DNA from: Algibacter miyuki
Lineage (GTDB): Bacteria; Bacteroidota; Bacteroidia; Flavobacteriales; Flavobacteriaceae
NCBI RefSeq assembly: GCF_030409805.1
Contig: NZ_JAUFQP010000010.1
Coordinates: 501,001 to 565,000, forward strand
Length of the DNA: 64,000 bases
Direction: 5' to 3'
Shown: piece by piece, positions 29,501 through 38,152 of the stretch
Numbering within the stretch: the stretch's first letter is position 1
Layout: every line of letters starts with the position of its first letter
Program-made: the position numbers and the translations under genes
Notes under the pieces: generated by a model
The model's database searches: none
Seen by the model: the letters and a program-made list of their open reading frames with translations, nothing else
Told to the model about the DNA's origin: nothing

Positions 29501-29703
29501 ATTTTAAGTACAACTCCTTCTTCTATTTCTTGAGGAGAGGCTCCCGGATAGGCAACACTAATATTAATAATTTTAGATTCGGTTAAAGGAAAGTATGAGG
29601 ATTTAAGAGACAATATACCAAGTGTTCCAAACACGAAAAATGCCAAAATAAAAATATTTACAGCAACGTGATACTTAATAAAATAACTGATTAATTTTCT
29701 CAT
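26506..29703 (-). CDS. RND-family efflux pump (AcrB/MdtB-like)
   Basis: The 1065-residue inner-membrane transporter has the RND plan: TM1 near the start, a large periplasmic loop, TM2-7, a second loop and TM8-12. The proton-relay motif in TM4 is present (GILVDDGIVIAEN), with the partner motif in the second half (GIMVNDGLVLIGK). It exports substrates using the proton gradient together with the fusion protein and TolC partner beside it. The gene begins in a one-base TAATG overlap with the fusion-protein gene. Drug or lipid substrates cannot be predicted. Confidence 0.94.
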   Translation of the reverse strand: MRKLISYFIKYHVAVNIFILAFFVFGTLGILSLKSSYFPLTESKIINISVAYPGASPQEIEEGVVLKIEDNLKGLRGVDRVTSVSRENSGAITVEIEKGENIDFMLLEVKNAVDRVPSFPSGMEPLIVAKQEAVRETISFALSGNNIPLATLKQLGRQVENDLRALEGVSQIEVSGYPDEEIEIAVNEASLLAYNISFSDVSKAVSASNILVTGGNIKTDAEEYLIRANNRSYYGKELSYIVVKATSDGKVVRLGDVAVIRDRFSETPKSTYFDGELAVDISVTSTNNEDLISSAEKIKTYIEGYNQSHNNVKIHIVRDLSITLNQRTQLLTENAIVGMILVLVFLSLFLNTRLAFWVAFGLPVSFLGMFIFAAQFDVTINVLSLFGMIIVIGILVDDGIVIAENIYQHYEKGKTPIQAAIDGTMEVIPPVVSAIITTLLAFSLFLFLDSRIGEFFSEVSVIVILTLVVSLVEALIILPAHLAHSKALRKPVEDENPSKLKQFFSKMRIINKMGDRFMTFLRDKVYSPCLDFVLEYKMLSLSFFIGILILTMGAIGGGVIGVTLFPSVASDRVSVELDMPNGTNVKVTDSIISMIEEKAVILNKELTEEYLKGTGKELFENIIVSLTSSSSGQLRINMLPGEERPNSISATLVTNRLREAVGPVIGTERLIFGSGGNFGGSPVSVSLLSNNIEELKAAKLEMKEVLKTNPLLKDVEDNDPAGIKEIRLELKESAYLMGLDLQAVMLQVRSGFFGVQAQRFQRGQDEIKVWVRYDLTNRQSINNLDDMRIVTPSGARVSLKDIATYTIERGDVAINHLEGQREIQVSADLKDPNTSTTDIIDDIKANVIPEIQSRYPTISASFEGQNREASKLSKSLKAAGIPILLLIYITIAFTFRSYSQPLLLMLLVPFSLTAVAWGHWILGFPVNILSLLGIIALIGIMVNDGLVLIGKFNANLKEGMSFDLALSDAGKSRFRAIFLTSLTTVAGLAPLLLEKSRQAQFLKPMAISISFGIAYATVLTLLVLPLFLAFSNGIKKNTKWLATGEKVTKEEVERAIKEQKEEDEH

Positions 29704-30833
29704 TATTTATTTCCCGTTTTATCAGTTCCTTTAAAAGGCTTTACCAGCATGCCTGCATAAGCGCCTGGCACTGGTTTTTTAAGAATAATGGTGCCATTAG
29801 GTACATTTTTTAAAACCACTTTTGTGTCTGAAAAATAAACAGGTTTTGCTTTTATAAGGTCCAACAAACTATCGCGAACAATAAAAATCTCATTGCTTTC
29901 CGATAGTAAGTTTCTATCTATTTCAATAGCGTCTTGCTCTTGTTTCGCATTTAAATTAGCTTCTAAATAGATCCCTTCCTTTAAATTACTATCCGTAACA
30001 TCAATATAGGCTGTAATGGTTTGTGTGGTAGCATCTACGCTTCCGTTTACACGAGAAACTTTACCGGTGTACGTTTGTGTTTTATCTAAATTAGTAAGCG
30101 CAACCTCTTCGCCCACTTTTACTAAGTTTGCGTAATTTTCATTAAGCGCCACTTCCATTTCGTAAACCGACGTATCGATAAATTCTCCTAATTTTTGTCC
30201 ACTTCTTACTAAAGTTCCCTCCGTAATTAAAGCCTCAGTTAAAATACCAGAAAAGGGTGCATAAATATTATATTTTGAAAGGCGTTGTTCTAGATTTTTA
30301 ACATTGTAATATCTAGAAATAATACCACGACCGGTGATAAAATAATTTTCTTTATCCGAAGTTATTTCAGGTAACTGCGGTGTTGTTTTATTCAAATCAA
30401 AACCTGTAAGATAGTTTTGCCATTTTTGAAAAACTTCAGGAAAATCTAAACGCAAATCAGGCATTATAGCCGCAATATCGTTATATAAATTACTTTTTTC
30501 AGATTGTACACTGGCGTAGTGTTCCGAGGCATCGATGCGCACTAAAGTCTGTCCTTTAGAATATATTTGTCCGGGTTTAAAAAGCGTTTTAGAAGATTTA
30601 AACAAGCCTTGAACTTCTGCATAAATCTCTAAACGGCGCTTGGCAACTAAACTCCCATTCGCAGGAATTATAATTTGAACTGTACCGTTCGCCACAGTAT
30701 CTATCAATACCGTTTTTACCACTTTCTCCTTTACAGGCTTGGGTTTGTTTTTTTCGTCTATCAGTTTTTTAGCAATAAAAAAGGAGACCACAATGAATAG
30801 AATTCCAAGGCCTGAAAGTATAATTTTGCGCAT
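29703..30833 (-). CDS. RND efflux periplasmic adaptor (membrane fusion protein, HlyD family)
   Basis: The 376-residue protein has an N-terminal membrane anchor (about 3-22), a lipoyl-like half motif (RLEIYAEVQGLFKSSKTLFKPGQIYSKGQTLVRID), a hairpin region and the returning half (YAPFSGILTEALITEGTLVRSGQKLGEF). A beta-barrel and membrane-proximal domain follow. It joins the pump to the TolC channel. As first gene of the operon it should hold the promoter in 30834-31048, where I found no clear TAnnTTTG box, and there is no adjacent regulator gene. Confidence 0.92.
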   Translation of the reverse strand: MRKIILSGLGILFIVVSFFIAKKLIDEKNKPKPVKEKVVKTVLIDTVANGTVQIIIPANGSLVAKRRLEIYAEVQGLFKSSKTLFKPGQIYSKGQTLVRIDASEHYASVQSEKSNLYNDIAAIMPDLRLDFPEVFQKWQNYLTGFDLNKTTPQLPEITSDKENYFITGRGIISRYYNVKNLEQRLSKYNIYAPFSGILTEALITEGTLVRSGQKLGEFIDTSVYEMEVALNENYANLVKVGEEVALTNLDKTQTYTGKVSRVNGSVDATTQTITAYIDVTDSNLKEGIYLEANLNAKQEQDAIEIDRNLLSESNEIFIVRDSLLDLIKAKPVYFSDTKVVLKNVPNGTIILKKPVPGAYAGMLVKPFKGTDKTGNK

Positions 30834-31048
30834 GTTTTTAGTTTAGATAATCTGTTTGTAAAATTACCTAATACCAACTACCAAAAAGTTAAAAAAAACA
30901 TAAAAGAAACTTAAAAAACGCAGGAAACCTTATTCCAACAGGCATTATAAAACTTTCATTGTCTTAAAATTAAGATAAAAACATTCTATTTACCTTAATA
31001 ATCTAAGAAAAACGTTGAATGAAACTCGTCTAAACATAGAAAAATTGA

Positions 31049-32959
31049 TTAGCTTTCGAATGCTTCAATTTCCATCTGGATATCTTCCCATTTTTGCATG
31101 AACCCCTGTAAATCGGTTTTCATTTTCTGGTAATTATCAAAGAAATTAGGCTTAGAAGATACTTCTTCATAATTAAGTTCAAGTTCGGCATCAATCTTTT
31201 TAATCTTGCGCTCCATGTCGTTTATTTTAGACTCCACGTTGCTCAATTTGTTATTCAAAGACTTCATTTTCTTTTGATCTTCGTACGATTGTTGATTTTT
31301 CTCCTTCGGAGTTTCCTTGATAATGGTACGTTTTTCAACCTCACGTAAACTATCAACATTACGTTTCTCTAAATAATAATCAATATCCCCTAAGTATTTC
31401 TTAATTTGTTGATCTTTAAATTCGTAAACCGTGTGCGTTAAGCCTTGTAGAAAATCACGATCATGCGATACTAAAATCAAGGTACCTTCAAAACGTTTTA
31501 AAGCCTCTTTCAATACGTTTTTCGATTTAATATCCAAGTGATTTGTTGGCTCATCCATAATCAACACGTTAAACGGTTGCAGCATTAATTTTGCCAACGC
31601 CAAACGGTTTCGTTCCCCTCCTGAAAGGACACGTACATACTTTTCAGCCTCGTCTCCTCTAAATAGAAACGATCCTAAAATATCACGCACTTTGCTACGG
31701 TTGGTTTCGTTTGCCGCATCAATCATAGTATCTAAAACAGTTTTATTACCATCTAAATACTCGGCTTGGTTTTGAGCAAAATATCCAATTTGCACATTAT
31801 GTCCCAATTTCAATTCACCATCATGTTGAATATCGCCCACCATAATTTTGGCCAGCGTCGATTTTCCTTGACCATTCTGCCCAACAAATGCCGTTTTTGT
31901 ATCGCGTTCAATCAATAAATCAATAGCACTTAAAACTTGATTACTTCCGTAATTTTTTGAAATCTGATTAGTTTCTACAACCACTTTTCCTGGCGTAATA
32001 GATACCGGGAAATTAAGTGTCATCACACTATTATCATCTTCATCAACCTCAATTCTATCAATTTTATCTAACTTTTTAATCAGCGATTGCGCCATAGTTG
32101 CTTTCGATGCTTTCGCACGGAACTTTTCTATAAGCTTCTCGGTTTGCTCAATTTGCTTTTGCTGATTTTTTTGCGAGGCTAATTGTTGCGTACGCAACTC
32201 TTCACGCAATACTAAAAATTGCGAATAAGGTTTCGGATAATCATAAATGCGCCCTAACGAAATTTCAATAGTTCTATTCGTTACATTATCTAAAAACATT
32301 TTATCGTGCGACACAATAGCTACTGCTCCTGTATAATTTCTTAAAAATCCTTCCAACCAAATAATAGATTCAATATCCAAGTGATTGGTAGGCTCATCCA
32401 GCAGTAAAATATCGTTGTTTTGTAATAGTAATTTCGCCAGCTCAATACGCATACGCCATCCTCCCGAAAACGTATCGGTTAGTTTGGTAAAATCTTCGCG
32501 TTTAAATCCTAAACCTTGCAAAATCTTTTCCGTATCACCTTGGTAATTATAACCGCCCAAAATATCGTATTGGTGTTGCAAATCGTTAATATCAATCATT
32601 AACTGGTTGTAACCCTCACTTTCATAATCGGTACGTTCCGCCATTTGCGTATTTACCGTCTCCATTTTAGCTTCTAGTTCCTTGATTTCAACAAAAGCCT
32701 CGTAAGCTTCTTCTAAAACGGTGCGACCTAATATAAAATCGATATCCTGTTTTAAGAAACCAATTTTAAGTTCCTTATCAGCTGCAATTTGCCCTGTATC
32801 AGGTTCCATTTCCTTCGACAGAATTTTAAGCATGGTTGATTTTCCTGCACCATTTTTACCAATAAGGCCGATTCTATCACCGTTCCCGAGTTTAAACGTA
32901 ATATCTTCAAATAAGTATTCGCCTTGAAATGAGACCGATAAATTATGAATGTTCATCAT
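31049..32959 (-). CDS. ABC-F family ATPase
   Basis: I placed the start at the double ATG 32959/32956 (636 residues), where homology begins (MMNIHNLSVSF); the longer frame from 33082 would overlap the divergent gene and its promoter. Two ABC domains without membrane segments are present: Walker A GKNGAGKST and GQNGQGKST, signature FSGGW and LSGGE, and LLDEPTNHLD / IMDEPTNHLD Walker B boxes. They are joined by the charged ABC-F linker (P-site tRNA interaction motif region), and a coiled-coil C-terminal tail (about 560-636) resembles Uup/ABCF3. These proteins act on ribosomes or translation. Nothing marks it as a resistance factor. Confidence 0.92.
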   Translation of the reverse strand: MMNIHNLSVSFQGEYLFEDITFKLGNGDRIGLIGKNGAGKSTMLKILSKEMEPDTGQIAADKELKIGFLKQDIDFILGRTVLEEAYEAFVEIKELEAKMETVNTQMAERTDYESEGYNQLMIDINDLQHQYDILGGYNYQGDTEKILQGLGFKREDFTKLTDTFSGGWRMRIELAKLLLQNNDILLLDEPTNHLDIESIIWLEGFLRNYTGAVAIVSHDKMFLDNVTNRTIEISLGRIYDYPKPYSQFLVLREELRTQQLASQKNQQKQIEQTEKLIEKFRAKASKATMAQSLIKKLDKIDRIEVDEDDNSVMTLNFPVSITPGKVVVETNQISKNYGSNQVLSAIDLLIERDTKTAFVGQNGQGKSTLAKIMVGDIQHDGELKLGHNVQIGYFAQNQAEYLDGNKTVLDTMIDAANETNRSKVRDILGSFLFRGDEAEKYVRVLSGGERNRLALAKLMLQPFNVLIMDEPTNHLDIKSKNVLKEALKRFEGTLILVSHDRDFLQGLTHTVYEFKDQQIKKYLGDIDYYLEKRNVDSLREVEKRTIIKETPKEKNQQSYEDQKKMKSLNNKLSNVESKINDMERKIKKIDAELELNYEEVSSKPNFFDNYQKMKTDLQGFMQKWEDIQMEIEAFES

Positions 32960-33001
32960 AGAAATGTAACTTTTATTACAGTGGGTTAATTGAAAAATCT
33001 G

Positions 33002-33009
33002 TACTTTTG
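33002..33009 (+). promoter_or_regulatory. Promoter -7 element (TACTTTTG) for the DUF983 gene
   Basis: TACTTTTG matches the Bacteroidota TAnnTTTG element. It would start RNA near 33015, making an ATG at 33018 effectively leaderless and favouring the start at 33045. On the opposite strand CAAAAATA (33027-33034) is a TATTTTTG element for the divergent ABC-F gene, so the two promoters are close together or overlap. Confidence 0.5.
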
Positions 33010-33044
33010 CCCTGTAAATGCGTTTGCAAAAATACACAAATATT

Positions 33045-33428
33045 ATGTTTAAAAAAGGCTCAAAATTATATAGTATTTTCACAGGATCTTGCCCAAAATG
33101 TCACGGCGAATCCATGTACAAAAACAGCAACCCCTATGCGCTTTCCGAAACGCTAAGCATGCACGAAAATTGCAGCTGCTGTAACACAAAATACAAAATA
33201 GAACCCTCGTTCTTTTATGGCGCCATGTACGTTAGTTACGGTGTGGGCATTGCTTTTGCCGTTGCCGCCTACGTTATAAGTAGTTTAATTTTCAATGCTA
33301 GTTTAAACGGTATTTTTATTTCTATCATAGTAACTCTCGTTGCATTTATGCCTGTAATTATGCGTGTATCTAGAAATATTTGGATTAACCTTTTTATGAG
33401 TTACGACAAAAAATTAGTAAAAAAATAA
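33045..33428 (+). CDS. DUF983 family membrane protein
   Basis: With the start at 33045 the protein is 127 residues (MFKKGSKLYSIF...), which matches the family start; the frame also contains an ATG at 33018. The N-terminal CxxC pair (GSCPKCHGE) and a second cysteine cluster (ENCSCCNTKY) suggest a small metal-binding ribbon. Two membrane segments follow (about 55-75 and 83-103). DUF983 proteins are widespread in Alphaproteobacteria and Bacteroidota; their function is not established. It is divergent from the ABC-F gene. Confidence 0.88.
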   Translation: MFKKGSKLYSIFTGSCPKCHGESMYKNSNPYALSETLSMHENCSCCNTKYKIEPSFFYGAMYVSYGVGIAFAVAAYVISSLIFNASLNGIFISIIVTLVAFMPVIMRVSRNIWINLFMSYDKKLVKK

Positions 33429-33441
33429 AACCTATTTCTCT

Positions 33442-33607
33442 ATTTGGGCGTTACCCAAGGGTCGGGCTTTCCGCTATATCTTTTTTTAAAGTCTCTTTTT
33501 ACAGCGCATATTTCACCATAAAACTCAAGGCCTTTTTAAAATATCAGCATTAATCCGAAAGTTCAAAAAAAGGATGCCGCATCAATCCCTAACGCGAGGC
33601 TCGTTTA
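33442..33607. repeat. Likely dispersed flavobacterial intergenic repeat
   Basis: The stretch starting at TTTGGGCGTTACCC, through GGGTCGGGCTTTCCGC, and ending near AAAGGATGCCGCATCAATCC is more GC-rich than its surroundings. It resembles an intergenic element I remember from many Flavobacteriaceae genomes, where it is often mis-annotated as tiny ORFs. It has no coding potential here. Only one copy lies in this window, so repeat status rests on recollection. Confidence 0.5.
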
Positions 33608-33644
33608 CTAAAAACAGTCTAAAATTGTGAGTTCCTTTTTTAGG

Positions 33645-34685
33645 CTATAAAAAACGTTCAATATTAATTTCTTTATCTAAAGGTGTTCCTGCTTCAATAA
33701 ATTCAAAAAGAGATTTAGCCATTGCAGGTCCAATCATCACACCACGTGTTCCTAAACCATTTAAAACATAAAGATTTTTAAGTGTTTGATGTTGCCCTAC
33801 TAACGGACGTCTATCCTTCACCGTAGGCCGAATTCCTGCCACTTGGTTCACAACTTCAAACTCACAGTCAATCACTTTTATCAGTTTATCTAATAGTTCC
33901 TTCTCTGCTTTTTTGGTGGTATCGTGTGTGGTATCATGCCAATCGTAAGTTGCGCCAACAGTATATAGATCGTCTCCCAACGGAATTAAAAACACACCGG
34001 CTTTCAATACAAAATTCATTTTTAATTCAGGAGCCAAAATAGTAAGCAACTCTCCTTTTGTAGGCACTAAAGGTAAATCACTAAAAAACGGATTTTTAGT
34101 TACCCCGAAACCTTCAGCAAAAACAATATGTTTGGCTTGTATGTTTTTATAAGTAACTCCAGAGTTTTCAGCAGTTACAGCATCATAATCAAAACCTTCT
34201 GTAATTAGTAGGTTTTCAGCTTTTAGATCGGCTTTATAGGCTTCAATTAATGTTTTCACATCAATTCTACCTGTTTCTAAAACTTCACCAAAACCAAACG
34301 AAGCATTTATACCATTATTGGTATTCTTAATTAACGATGTAGAAAGGTATTTGCTAAGCGCTGGTTTATCGGAAGCTGTAAACCAATCATTCTGCTCTTC
34401 CACCGAAGCAAACTTCCTATAAACAGGTATTTTATGATCGAGTTTTACCTTTAACCTGTCTTCTAAAACTTTATACATAGGTAAAGCGAGTTCCAACTGT
34501 GCATCGCTTTGCCATACCGATGTAAAACGTTTTAGCACCACCGGGTTGTACAAACCTCCAGCCACCGTAGACGACTGCTGTGATGCATTATCGCACACTA
34601 TAAAACTTTTGTTATGCGCTTTTAATTGTTCGCAAAAACTAATACCGGCTAAGCCTATTCCTACAATAATATAATCTACTTTCAT
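33645..34685 (-). CDS. FAD-dependent oxidoreductase (DAO family)
   Basis: The 346-residue protein begins with a dinucleotide-binding fold (DYIIVGIGLAGISFCEQL) and contains the DAO-family middle region and the C-terminal FAD contact segment (AGIRPTVKDRRPLVGQH, LNGLGTRGVMIGP). This matches soluble amino-acid-oxidase or MnmC-C-like oxidoreductases of Bacteroidota. The substrate is unknown. It is alone between the intergenic repeat and the gld cluster terminator. RNA or cofactor modification cannot be excluded. Confidence 0.88.
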   Translation of the reverse strand: MKVDYIIVGIGLAGISFCEQLKAHNKSFIVCDNASQQSSTVAGGLYNPVVLKRFTSVWQSDAQLELALPMYKVLEDRLKVKLDHKIPVYRKFASVEEQNDWFTASDKPALSKYLSTSLIKNTNNGINASFGFGEVLETGRIDVKTLIEAYKADLKAENLLITEGFDYDAVTAENSGVTYKNIQAKHIVFAEGFGVTKNPFFSDLPLVPTKGELLTILAPELKMNFVLKAGVFLIPLGDDLYTVGATYDWHDTTHDTTKKAEKELLDKLIKVIDCEFEVVNQVAGIRPTVKDRRPLVGQHQTLKNLYVLNGLGTRGVMIGPAMAKSLFEFIEAGTPLDKEINIERFL

Positions 34686-34725
34686 ACGCTACGAAGATAA
34701 ATATTTACGCACTTTATTTAACAAA

Positions 34726-34753
34726 AAAACGCCCACTTAAAAGTGAGCGTTTT
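34726..34753 (-). terminator. Terminator of the gldKLMN operon
   Basis: AAAACGCCCACTT and AAGTGAGCGTTTT pair over 13 positions with one mismatch and a 2-base loop. The minus strand continues with a run of T, so it ends transcription 22 bases after gldN. Confidence 0.85.
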
Positions 34754-34775
34754 ATATTTTAATAAGATCTAGAAT

Positions 34776-35666
34776 TTAATATGTCCACATATCTAATTCA
34801 AAATCTCTAATTTTATCTTTAATTCTATCAGACTCTAACAATTGCATTAAAGCATTATTCGAAATATATTCTGATACTGCTCTATCACCTTGTACATTTT
34901 CTTCTTTATAAGTATACCCTTGAAAACGTCTTGCGTTTAAAATGTGGTCGAAAGAAAATGGCATAGAACTATTTTTGTTATTAAAGGATTTTGCTTCGTG
35001 TAGAACTTTACGAGCATCTGGGAAGAAAATCCAAAATAGCTCTACTAAGTCTGGCTCAGCGTCATCAATAAAGTTAACATCTGGTGCCACAGGAGCAATA
35101 CCTAATAAACGGTATTTCATTTCAGCTTGACGTTTATCAAAGTACCAAAGTCCTTTAATATGGTATTCTCTAATTTCGGCAGATGTAATACTTCTTTTGT
35201 TAATATATTCTGCAGATAATGTTTCACCTGCATTTAATTGCTCGATACCATACTCTGTAGTATCTACTTTTACTAAAGCAGATTCTATATCCAATAACGT
35301 TCTTTTACCATTAAAGTAAGAGTCGTCATAAATATTTTCAATATTTCCATTTTTGATGTTCTTCATTAAAACATCATATAATGAACGTCTGTTACTACTA
35401 ATATTATTAGTATCTACAGGGTAATACAATGGAAAGTTTGCACGCTCGTCTAAAACTATTTTTTCCCAAGTCATTTTAGAAAACAGAATATCTCTATCAT
35501 CTACATAGCCGTATTCTAAAGGTTTATCATTATCAACAGCCTTTTGAGCAGCGGTTCTAACACCAATTTCTTCTGGGCTTTTAGCGTTTAAAATATTTGC
35601 TTGAGCAAATGCACCAGACACTGTACAAACAGTTGTTACGGTTAATAAAAAACTTTTCAAATTCAT
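34776..35666 (-). CDS. gldN: Gliding motility / type IX secretion protein GldN (PorN)
   Basis: The 296-residue periplasmic protein has a signal peptide (about 1-21) and the GldN body with DDRDILFSKMTWEKIVLDERANFPLYYP and IREYHIKGLWYFDKRQAEMKYRLLGIAP. GldN forms a periplasmic ring with the GldK lipoprotein under the outer membrane and links it to the GldLM motor. It is the last gene of the gldKLMN order and is followed by a terminator. Length is normal for the family. Confidence 0.96.
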   Translation of the reverse strand: MNLKSFLLTVTTVCTVSGAFAQANILNAKSPEEIGVRTAAQKAVDNDKPLEYGYVDDRDILFSKMTWEKIVLDERANFPLYYPVDTNNISSNRRSLYDVLMKNIKNGNIENIYDDSYFNGKRTLLDIESALVKVDTTEYGIEQLNAGETLSAEYINKRSITSAEIREYHIKGLWYFDKRQAEMKYRLLGIAPVAPDVNFIDDAEPDLVELFWIFFPDARKVLHEAKSFNNKNSSMPFSFDHILNARRFQGYTYKEENVQGDRAVSEYISNNALMQLLESDRIKDKIRDFELDMWTY

Positions 35667-35692
35667 GTGCTTACTATTTATTGTTTTTAATG

Positions 35693-35730
35693 AAACATCT
35701 TAAATAAAATAGATTTTACCTAAGATGTTT
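35693..35730. other. 10-bp stem hairpin between gldM and gldN
   Basis: AAACATCTTA and TAAGATGTTT are exact complements with an 18-base AT-rich loop. Lying between gldM and gldN without a proper U-run, it may act as a partial terminator or RNA-stability element setting GldN amounts. Confidence 0.45.
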
Positions 35731-35780
35731 TATCCTGTCCTACTTTTATTCAGTAATAACTAAACGTTATTTATACTTTT

Positions 35781-37340
35781 TTAGTTTGTAAGCTCGATAA
35801 TAATCGGTGATACTTTTTTAAGTATTACACTTACACCGGTAGCTTTAGCATTGATATCAAAGATAGTAATATCTGAACCACGTTTTGCTTTACGCAACGC
35901 CCCTTTTGCTCTACCATCTAATTTATTTCCACTAACATTTATTGTTGGTTGCCCTGGTACTTTAAATTTAAAACCTGTAACACGTAATGGCAATTCAAAA
36001 TCAAAATCGTCAAACTTAGCACCAATAGTAGAAATTTCAAGACTGTTACGTTGCATTTTTACAGCACCATCTTCCCCTCTTACAGTTCCCGTTGGTTTTG
36101 GTAGATCTTTAATTCTAAATGTTGCTTTATCTCCAACTTTTCCACCATCAGGTAAAGTTCCAGAAACATTAATGGTTACTTCTCTACCCTGAATTTTAGT
36201 AGCATCCATGGTGTAGCTACTTCCAGATCCTCTTGATAAACCTTGTGCGCTTGCGCTTACTTTATTATCAGGAATACCAGCAAATGAAATAGTCATTGGA
36301 TTTTTAACACCTCTATATACTACATTCATTTTATCTGCAGAAATAGTTGCAGAGTTTGGTTTAGAAACCGTTGCAAACGATGATTTAACAGGTACTTCTA
36401 CCTCTTCACCATCTTGAGCAAAATATAAAGCTCCTGCAATTTTATGTTCTCCAACACCACCTGTTCCTATTTTAAGCTTCACTTTTCCACCTTCAATAGA
36501 GTATTGATCTTCAGATAATTTTCTACCGTCTAAAGTTAACTCCACACGACTTGGTTTTGTAGACGCATCTGTACGACCTAAAACAATTTGTCCGTCGAAC
36601 TGCTCACCATTAAAGTAAGCCGATTTAGACGTTTCCATTAACGTTGTATAGTTTGTCATAGACACCTCGCTAGATAATGTACCTTGTAACATGTTGCCTA
36701 AGATTTCAGACTCGGTTGCTTTAACATCCGATTGAAGTTGTGTCATTTTAGTTAAAGACGCTACTAAAGGAAACCCTTTATAGTTATGATCTAACCATTC
36801 TACTTTTCCAGCGCCACGTTTAACATCATCAGTATTAAATTTGTCTTTCACAGATTTAACAACCTCTTCCATGCCTTTTTGGCCTTCCAATAACTTAATA
36901 ACACCTTCTCTAAAGGTTACAATTTGTGCTTTGAATTCTTTAGCTTCTGGTGTTAAAACACCACCTTTAAAAAAGTTTTGATCTAAGTAATCTCCCTTAT
37001 CCATACTTTCGTATTCTTCAGGATCGTCTACTGTTGCAATCATTTTTCCTTTTAATTCTTCAATGTAAACATTGAAGTTTGAAGCCAATTGATCTAAAGC
37101 TTCACCTTTAGCTTTTAAAGGTTCGTATTTTTCTGGTTGCTCATCTGCTTTTAACTTTAAGTTATTTACAAATGCTTTGTTTCTTATTTCTGCCGACTCG
37201 TTTGATTCTTCAAGTCTTTGGTTCATGATTCCGAATGCTGAAAGTACTTCTTTCGACATATTTAATGCTAACATCGCAATAAATATGAGGTACATCAGGT
37301 TAATCATTTTTTGTCTAGGTGATAAATTTCCTCCTGCCAT
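35781..37340 (-). CDS. gldM: Gliding motility / type IX secretion motor protein GldM (PorM)
   Basis: The 519-residue protein starts with a conserved cytoplasmic tip (MAGGNLSPRQKMINLMYL), one membrane helix (about 12-33) and four periplasmic domains that dimerise into a long shaft. R9 is present, a residue known in Flavobacterium to matter for motor function. GldM with GldL forms the proton-driven rotary motor of the type IX secretion system. It lies 65 bases after gldL. Confidence 0.96.
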   Translation of the reverse strand: MAGGNLSPRQKMINLMYLIFIAMLALNMSKEVLSAFGIMNQRLEESNESAEIRNKAFVNNLKLKADEQPEKYEPLKAKGEALDQLASNFNVYIEELKGKMIATVDDPEEYESMDKGDYLDQNFFKGGVLTPEAKEFKAQIVTFREGVIKLLEGQKGMEEVVKSVKDKFNTDDVKRGAGKVEWLDHNYKGFPLVASLTKMTQLQSDVKATESEILGNMLQGTLSSEVSMTNYTTLMETSKSAYFNGEQFDGQIVLGRTDASTKPSRVELTLDGRKLSEDQYSIEGGKVKLKIGTGGVGEHKIAGALYFAQDGEEVEVPVKSSFATVSKPNSATISADKMNVVYRGVKNPMTISFAGIPDNKVSASAQGLSRGSGSSYTMDATKIQGREVTINVSGTLPDGGKVGDKATFRIKDLPKPTGTVRGEDGAVKMQRNSLEISTIGAKFDDFDFELPLRVTGFKFKVPGQPTINVSGNKLDGRAKGALRKAKRGSDITIFDINAKATGVSVILKKVSPIIIELTN

Positions 37341-37405
37341 AGTTAATTAGGTTTTTTTGTGGTTGATTAATAATAAGATTTGGGATTATTAACTCGCCTA
37401 ATTAA

Positions 37406-38047
37406 TTATTTATTCATTGCAGATAACATTCCGCCGTAAACTCCGTTTAAAGATGATAAGTTTGATGCTAGAGATTGCATTTGCTCTTTCAATTTAGCGG
37501 CATTCTCAACAGATTCTTCATTAATGCTGGCTTGTTTGCTAGCACTTTCTAATTGCACTTTGTATAAACCGTTTAACGATTCCATTTGTGCTGCTGCTAA
37601 AGATAACTCTTCACCATATTTTTTAGTTGCTTCAATAGAATCTACAGTAGACCCAATATTTTTTGCTGCGCCTTCAAAGTTTTTGATACTATCTCCTAAA
37701 CTTGCGATTAATTCTCCATCAATTTTAGCTTCTTTCAATAAGTTATCCAATTTTTTAGATAATAAACCTTCAGCGTCTTGATTTTGAACAGCTTCTTTTT
37801 TAGATCCTGCTCCTCCAGCTAATTCTGGGTATACTAATGACCAGTCTAATTCATCATCAACAGGTTCAAATGCTGATAATGCAAATATAATTGCTTCGGT
37901 AACAAGACCAATAGTTAACATGACGTTACCTGTTAATGGACCAATTTGAAAGTGAATAATTTTGAATAAAGCTCCAACAATTACCACTGCTGCACCTAAT
38001 CCATAGGCCATATTCATGAATCTTTTACCTGTTTTTGACTTTGCCAT
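37406..38047 (-). CDS. gldL: Gliding motility / type IX secretion motor protein GldL (PorL)
   Basis: The 213-residue inner-membrane protein has two membrane helices (about 12-34 and 40-61) and a cytoplasmic coiled-coil tail. E51 inside the second helix (TEAIIF) is at the place of the glutamate thought to carry protons in the GldLM motor. Its upstream gap of 105 bases contains a pentanucleotide tandem repeat. Confidence 0.96.
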   Translation of the reverse strand: MAKSKTGKRFMNMAYGLGAAVVIVGALFKIIHFQIGPLTGNVMLTIGLVTEAIIFALSAFEPVDDELDWSLVYPELAGGAGSKKEAVQNQDAEGLLSKKLDNLLKEAKIDGELIASLGDSIKNFEGAAKNIGSTVDSIEATKKYGEELSLAAAQMESLNGLYKVQLESASKQASINEESVENAAKLKEQMQSLASNLSSLNGVYGGMLSAMNK

Positions 38048-38106
38048 AATTTTTAAATTTTAAGTTTAAGTACGAATACTTAAGTAGGTTAATTAATTAA
38101 ATTTAT

Positions 38107-38138
38107 TTTGATTTGATTTGATTTGATTTGATTTGATT
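38107..38138. repeat. Pentanucleotide tandem repeat (ATTTG, about 6 units)
   Basis: About 32 bases of uninterrupted ATTTG repeats (CAAAT on the transcribed strand) lie 14 bases after the gldK stop and about 60 bases before the gldL start. Such tracts change copy number by slippage and can tune expression. Confidence 0.9.
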
Positions 38139-38152
38139 AAATATAAAATAGA

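Noticed and set aside
33018..33044. Earlier ATG for the DUF983 gene
   Set aside because: A -7 promoter element at 33002-33009 would place the RNA start at about this ATG, and family similarity begins at the ATG at 33045.
32960..33082. 41-residue N-terminal extension of the ABC-F protein
   Set aside because: The extension is not ABC-like, overlaps the divergent promoter region, and homology begins exactly at the double ATG 32959/32956.
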